DNA from: Leptodontidium sp. MPI-SDFR-AT-0119
Lineage: Eukaryota > Ascomycota > Leotiomycetes > Helotiales > Leptodontidiaceae
Length of the DNA stretch: 64,000 nucleotides
NCBI GenBank assembly: GCA_020726505.1
Contig: JAHLEZ010000030.1
Location: forward strand, 620,001-684,000
Reading direction: 5' to 3'
Below the pieces are notes generated by a model, which had not been told where the DNA came from, did no database searches, and worked only from the letters and a program-made list of their open reading frames with translations. This document shows positions 59,565 through 64,000 of this stretch, in pieces; the first letter of the stretch is position 1; every line of letters begins with the position of its first letter. The position numbers were made by a program, and so were the translations under genes.

Positions 59565-59878
59565 AGTTGAGCAGATGGCACAGTTGTTTTGATACTGAAA
59601 TTAGACAGGCACGTTCTTATACTAGTCTAGTAGACGTGGTATGGTCGATCTGGTTGATCAGAACGTTGTTGAGAATCCAAGTGAAAGTATCAGAGGGTTG
59701 AATCGAGCTGAGTATTGCGCCCGTAGGGTTGACAGCAGGTTGTGCAGGGAAGGTTGTAAAACGTGATAAACAGATGTGTTTACAAGATACGTTCTGAACT
59801 AAGAAGCTAGTAGAACGTGATAAACAACGGGTTTACAATGAACGTTTTGAACCAGTTAGAGCAAGCGGGGCTCATAAC
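59565..59878 (-). promoter_or_regulatory. Leader of the intact copia element, with a 40-bp direct repeat
   Basis: This is the untranslated leader between the 5' LTR and the Gag-Pol ATG. A phrase like AACGTGATAAACA..GTTTACAA.GAACGTT.TGAAC occurs twice, at about 59759-59800 and 59815-59853. The copies could be packaging or expression signals, but nothing in the sequence proves it. Confidence 0.55.
59866..59878 (-). promoter_or_regulatory. Primer-binding site matching a tRNA-Met anticodon arm
   Basis: Directly after the 5' LTR the minus strand reads GTTATGAGCCCCG. Its complement contains GGGCTCATAAC, the anticodon stem-loop (CAU) sequence of fungal initiator tRNA-Met, rather than the tRNA 3' end. 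This is the arrangement known from copia and Ty5, which use a tRNA cut in the anticodon loop as primer. Confidence 0.75.
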
Positions 59879-60049
59879 TGTCAGTTGGCGGGGTTGTGTG
59901 CAGTAAACAGGATTCGACTGATTAATTAAGACTACAGCTGTAGATGCTTCATATAAGCCATCTGAACGATAGGCAGCCATAGGCTCCAATACTATAAGCT
60001 AGGTAGAAATGATACTCATGACTCATCATGTGACTCATACCAATCAACA
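59879..60049 (-). repeat. 5' LTR of the intact copia element
   Basis: 171 bp, identical to the 3' LTR. The GCGGT target duplicate follows at 60050-60054. Confidence 0.95.
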
Positions 60050-60054
60050 GCGGT

Positions 60055-62860
60055 CATACCTTAAATTGTTAATTTAATTCAAACAACTAGGAATGAGAAT
60101 ACTGGATATCTCCTTCTAAAGTAAATACAATTTATGAGAGGTTGAAGACCTGGGAGGATATTTCCAAGATCAGTTGTGTTCTATGTACACGGTCTTGATT
60201 GCTTATGGTTTTTCTTCCTCTTTAAAGCCAAGTATTCAAACTGCAACCACCTGTCGGCTGTAATTACTTCTGTTCGATTGCGCAACCTTGTCTCTCCAGG
60301 AAGACGAGTGTTCTCGGGATCTTTGGGCAATTACCATTGTGAAATAGAAGCAACGAGGTCACCAGTGCTAAAGCTAAGGCCTATCGTCGAGTTGCTGCAG
60401 CGAAAATTAGTGATTGAAGAAGTATATCCATGTAAGGGGGGGATAAGAGATCTTCATATTCAGCTAAAAAAAAGATTTGATTTGATTTAATTAATGGCTA
60501 TTAATCATATTCAAATCAAGTAAAATCTTGATTAAATAAAATCAAATTAATTAAATTAAATTACTCAAGTATTAATTGATTAATTTGATTAATATAAGAG
60601 CCGCATCTTAATTAGGAATAAATTATAAAACTAAGCTTAAAGAGGGTTAGTATATACTAATAATAGAATCAGTTAAAGTTTTAGAGTCTTGGTTAATTTA
60701 GAAAGCCTTACTTAACTTAAATAAAGTAAGAAACATACTTTATTTAGTTTATAACACTTAATTAGTAATAAATATTAGATTAATAAGCCTTATAAATAAC
60801 GTAATAATAGCATAATCTATTTTAAGATTAAAAATCAAAAGGTTTTATTAATAGAAACTTATTTATAAGCAAGTGTTTTGTATTTGTTAGTAAATTCTAA
60901 ATATTAATCTAAAGAATTCGATAGATTTCTACTTATTATAAATTAACTACGCTTAATTTTAAGTTATTATTACTAATTATGAATTATAATAAATAAAATT
61001 AATTAGAAATAATATTATTAAGGTTAAGGGTTTATATTACATTATTTTATCGCCTAATACTAGTATATATATTAAAAAGAACCATGGCCGTTTATACCGC
61101 TGAGCCTGCTTTACTAATCTAAGTTAATAAGACCTCTTTAGACCGTATTATAACTATTACTGATATTTCTAAAAGATTTCCGCGTATCGTAATTAATTTA
61201 ATACCGCAGCAGTATTAACATGCCCGCTTGTAGTCCGGTTACACGCTTTTATAAATAATCTTAATCGTAATCCCGAAACGGAATTTTAAATTTATAAAAA
61301 GCACTTTTTAGCGCCGAATCCATAAAAAGTTTGTTATAATAACTTATAAGTTAATCTGAAGAGCTAGTAGACTTAATTAAAAGCTAACAGAAAAAAGTCT
61401 TATTATATACTTAAGTAAAATCTATTACTTAAGTTTAGAAACCCGACTTAATAACTTATTTCTTTATTAAATACGGTCCCATCACAGTCTTTCTTATTAT
61501 TTTAATTAAATAATATTTAGCCTTGTTTTTAAGAACAGGGAGTTTTACTTCTTATACGGCGGTATATTTTTTGTAAGATTAATAAAAAACTATTTGAATT
61601 CAAAACTTATAAAGCTTGCCTTATTTATTTTTTTATTTTAGGTTTTTTTCTTACTAACGTTAGTTATCGTTATAAACGTGGTTTATGGGTTTTTTTTATA
61701 TAGTGAGAATAAGGTTTAGTCCGTGCCTTAGAAACGTCGTTTATGAGTTAACCTTAACCCCACTAAACTCACACACACAAAGCCCTAAATCATTTAAAAC
61801 AGGTCGAAACAACCTAAGAACTATGGCTTAATTAATCCCCTAAGCGTTAGCTTATTTAATTAGGTTGAATGTTGAGTTTTATATATTAATTTGTTTATAA
61901 TGCTAATATATGTAGAGGCCTACGTACATTTGTTAGTATTTAGGTGACTAATATAAGGTCCTTATTAAATTGTGAAAGTAAGTAGAGGAGTATATTAAAG
62001 GATGTTCGTTTGAATATAATTATATTAATATATAATTACTTAGCGATAGTTTAGCCTCTTAGCTTATTATTCCCGTTTTGGATAAGTATAAATGTAAGGG
62101 TTACTAATTCAAAACTTACGGCCGGGATATAGCTAGGTAGTATTATAATAAGGATTATAATTAGAAGAGGATAGTAGATAAGGATATATTTGAATTAGTC
62201 AAATTATAATATTAGTTTAGGGCAAAGAGAGGGAGGTTTTAGATTGTTAATAAAGTTAAAGGCCAGGAGTAAGAGCGCTAGGCACGGCAAGCTAAGACAC
62301 GTGACGTGGGAGAAGAAACTAACGATTTAGACAATAGTAACAATAATAAGGAGAAGACCGGAAGTAATTAAGATGATATCAATAATTAGATTATCTAAGA
62401 TATTAAAAATAGAAAGGCGAGGCTTAAAAGCGGCGATTGCGGACGTTAAAAGAGGTGCCCGTCGTTGAAATAGATTCGTAATTGTAGTATACTAAGTGGA
62501 ATGAGGTATTAAGTTAATTTAAGTATAATTTAGTCGAAACATTCCGTTATACTTATATACCCGACTTAAAGGAGCCGTAATTAAAGTGATTATTGTGTGT
62601 ATAAAGTCGAATTTTAGAGTATTGTTTAAATACGTTAGAAGCGACAGACTATAAAGACGTATTAAAGTGGTGGGTATCCCTTAAAAATAAAGCCGTAGAC
62701 TAGCGCCTATTTAAATTACTATAAAATACTAAAAGCGTTAATAAGTATAGTGGGATTTTTATATATTTCATTTGTTATATAATATATACGGCGCTATTAG
62801 AAAACTATACTAATAAAACAGGTATATTGGATTATTTTTAATATTCTGCGTGTTAGTGAT
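60055..62860. repeat. AT-rich RIP-type DNA with unidentified coding remnants
   Basis: The first 400 bp are of ordinary composition with a 104-codon frame (60176-60490) that shows no domain. From about 60490 the DNA is TA-rich with stops in every frame. Remnants that still look translated occur near 61083-61200 (MAVYTAEPALLI then VNKTSLDRIITITDISKRFP) and 62230-62420 (ERQARQAKTRDVGEETNDL). They are probably from a repeat but I cannot name a family. Confidence 0.45.
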
Positions 62861-64000
62861 TCCGCATCAGGAAACCGGGATTTCCTAAACAGGGAATCTC
62901 TCGCCTAAAGGCCTGGTTACTCTAGCGCTCGTGCTGCTCTGGGACGGCCGGAACGAGTGGTCGCGACCCCTACTAGCTCCCCTTGAGACCTTACCTCGTG
63001 TATAAATCTAGTGCTATTTCTAACTTCATCTTTTCTCGTTCTTTACTAACTTTTTAATACGCTGGCCACATGCCACCCTCGCCGTCAGACCTTCGCGATT
63101 ATCCCATGGCTCACGAGCCGGCCCTATTACTTGCACTACGCCTCAAATTTCCCCCACTAGGCTAGGCCTGCGCTCTAATTAGCTAGTGCCCTTTGTAAGT
63201 GCCCCTCAATGTTCTCTCGCTAGCGTCACTGTTAAGAATTTGCCTTGTACTAACTCTGCTCTAAACTTAGATCGTTTCGGAGCCGCCGACGCTTTGCGAC
63301 GCGTACACTACTGCGGCAGTGCTTCCCGTTCACCTAAGATAAATCCACGGTCAATGATAACAAGCCACTCTTCGTGAGTACATTGTTCTTCTCTGCCGCC
63401 GCCTCCTCCCCTTAAGGAATTACTTGTGTGTCTAGTGTCTATTAGGTTTCTATAAAGGTCTCGCTCTTTATTAGGATTCAGGAGTGCCTTAAGAAGGAAG
63501 AGGAGGGCTTAAGGCAGGCGACACTTTTTTGTATAGTAACGCCTTAAGAACGGAAAACCCAAGCTCAAGTAGATAACGCGGCGACACCGGGGGAGGGAGT
63601 AATTAAAGTGAGGCCGGCCAAGTCAGCTACGCATATGAATACCCAGTAGATTTTAGGAAGGTCTAAAACACCCCTTAATTTCCGTATTCGGCAAACAATT
63701 CCCGAGTTGGAGACTCGAAGGATCTCAGAGTACTAAACTTACGTGTCGGTGTCTAGGCATGGCGTAGGTGACGTAGTAGGCAGCTAGAATAGTCTAGGGG
63801 GAAGCTGGCTGAGCCAGTATCGAGTGGGTCGTTGCGGAGAAATACGCTTTCTTGCCAGCTGAGATGCTCTAGGGGAGGGTCTTTAAATGCCCAGTTTCCC
63901 CCCTACGGTATCGCGGGTTGCTCAATGTGGCAAGTCTTTTCGGATCTGTGGAAGAGCGTTACACAACATAACGACGTACGACCCGCTTTGTCGACCCTTA
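62861..64000 (+). pseudogene. Decayed coding sequence of unknown, probably repeat, origin
   Basis: GC content recovers here. Plus-strand reading gives MPPSPSDLRDYPMAHEPALL from 63070. In another frame, from about 63465 to 63970, it gives a long stretch broken mainly by TAG/TAA where Gln would fit (RIQECLKKEEEGLRQATLF, EWVVAEKYAFLPAEML-stop, FKCPVSPLRYRGLLNVASLF). Excess CAG/CAA-to-stop changes suggest RIP of a formerly coding repeat. It runs off the window edge, so length and identity are open. Confidence 0.4.

Larger units (their letters stand above)
54777..60049 (-). mobile_element. Apparently intact Ty1/copia retrotransposon
   Basis: 5.27 kb with two identical 171-bp LTRs (54777-54947, 59879-60049), a 5-bp target duplication GCGGT (54772-54776 and 60050-60054), a primer-binding site, a G-rich polypurine tract next to the 3' LTR (54948-54956) and a single open Gag-Pol frame. 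No stops or RIP-like changes are seen. Everything needed for an autonomous element appears present, and LTR identity points to recent insertion. Confidence 0.95.

Noticed and set aside
59845..59878. tRNA-like sequence (TTAGAGC...CTCATAAC)
   Set aside because: It abuts the LTR exactly where a primer-binding site is expected and lacks the 3' half of a tRNA, so it is a complement to a tRNA and not a tRNA gene.
1..64000. CRISPR array or prokaryotic operon structure
   Set aside because: No regularly spaced short repeats exist, and spliced genes show that the DNA is eukaryotic.

Overview
The window looks like a chromosome segment from a filamentous ascomycete (Pezizomycotina). The reasons are short GT-AG introns of about 45-320 nt, several with CTAAC/CTGAC-type branch sites; a LaeA-like methyltransferase; short secreted Kex2- or Thr-rich proteins; and long AT-rich tracts whose repeat copies differ almost only by C-to-T/G-to-A changes at CpA/TpG. 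That last pattern is the mark of repeat-induced point mutation (RIP). I cannot assign a class or species from the sequence alone.

Layout. 1-6.5 kb: low-complexity, strand-asymmetric purine/pyrimidine DNA with tandem repeats and no convincing gene. 6.5-8.8 kb (-): a charged, SR-rich, coiled-coil protein gene with two in-frame stop codons that may lie in small introns. 10.8-11.1 kb: a 219-bp palindromic MITE-like element. 11.5-14.8 kb: two tail-to-tail genes for secreted proteins, one (+) with dibasic processing sites and a six-cysteine tail, one (-) Thr/Val-rich with cysteine modules. 17-19.5 kb: decayed or uncertain exons. 18.5-22.1 kb: RIP-type AT-rich DNA with a 182-bp tandem duplication. 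22.6-23.6 kb (-): broken Tc1/mariner transposase. 23.8-27 kb: two complete convergent genes, a six-exon alpha/beta-hydrolase (+) and a seven-exon LaeA-like methyltransferase (-).

27.1-49.4 kb is a nested graveyard of mobile elements. It holds a TIR element carrying two solo LTRs, a broken hAT (+) carrying a solo LTR, two copies of a second hAT family (-), a Ty3/gypsy remnant, a RIP-damaged Ty1/copia element with both LTRs and its target duplication, and two further solo LTRs of one family 16 kb apart. Four of the five solo LTRs keep perfect 5-bp target duplications.

49.5-54.7 kb is a GC-rich, undamaged island: two head-to-head paralogous FAD-dependent aldonolactone-oxidase-like genes. Mobile elements lie within about 110-120 bp of the island on each side. 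On its right is an apparently intact Ty1/copia element (54,777-60,049) with identical 171-bp LTRs, a 5-bp target duplication, an unbroken 1492-codon Gag-Pol frame and a half-tRNA-type primer-binding site. From 60 kb to the end is more RIP-type DNA and a decayed coding frame of unknown origin.

No rRNA, tRNA or CRISPR array was found. I see no single pathway. The hydrolase/methyltransferase pair and the oxidase pair could take part in secondary metabolism, but no PKS, NRPS or terpene synthase is present, so that is only a possibility.
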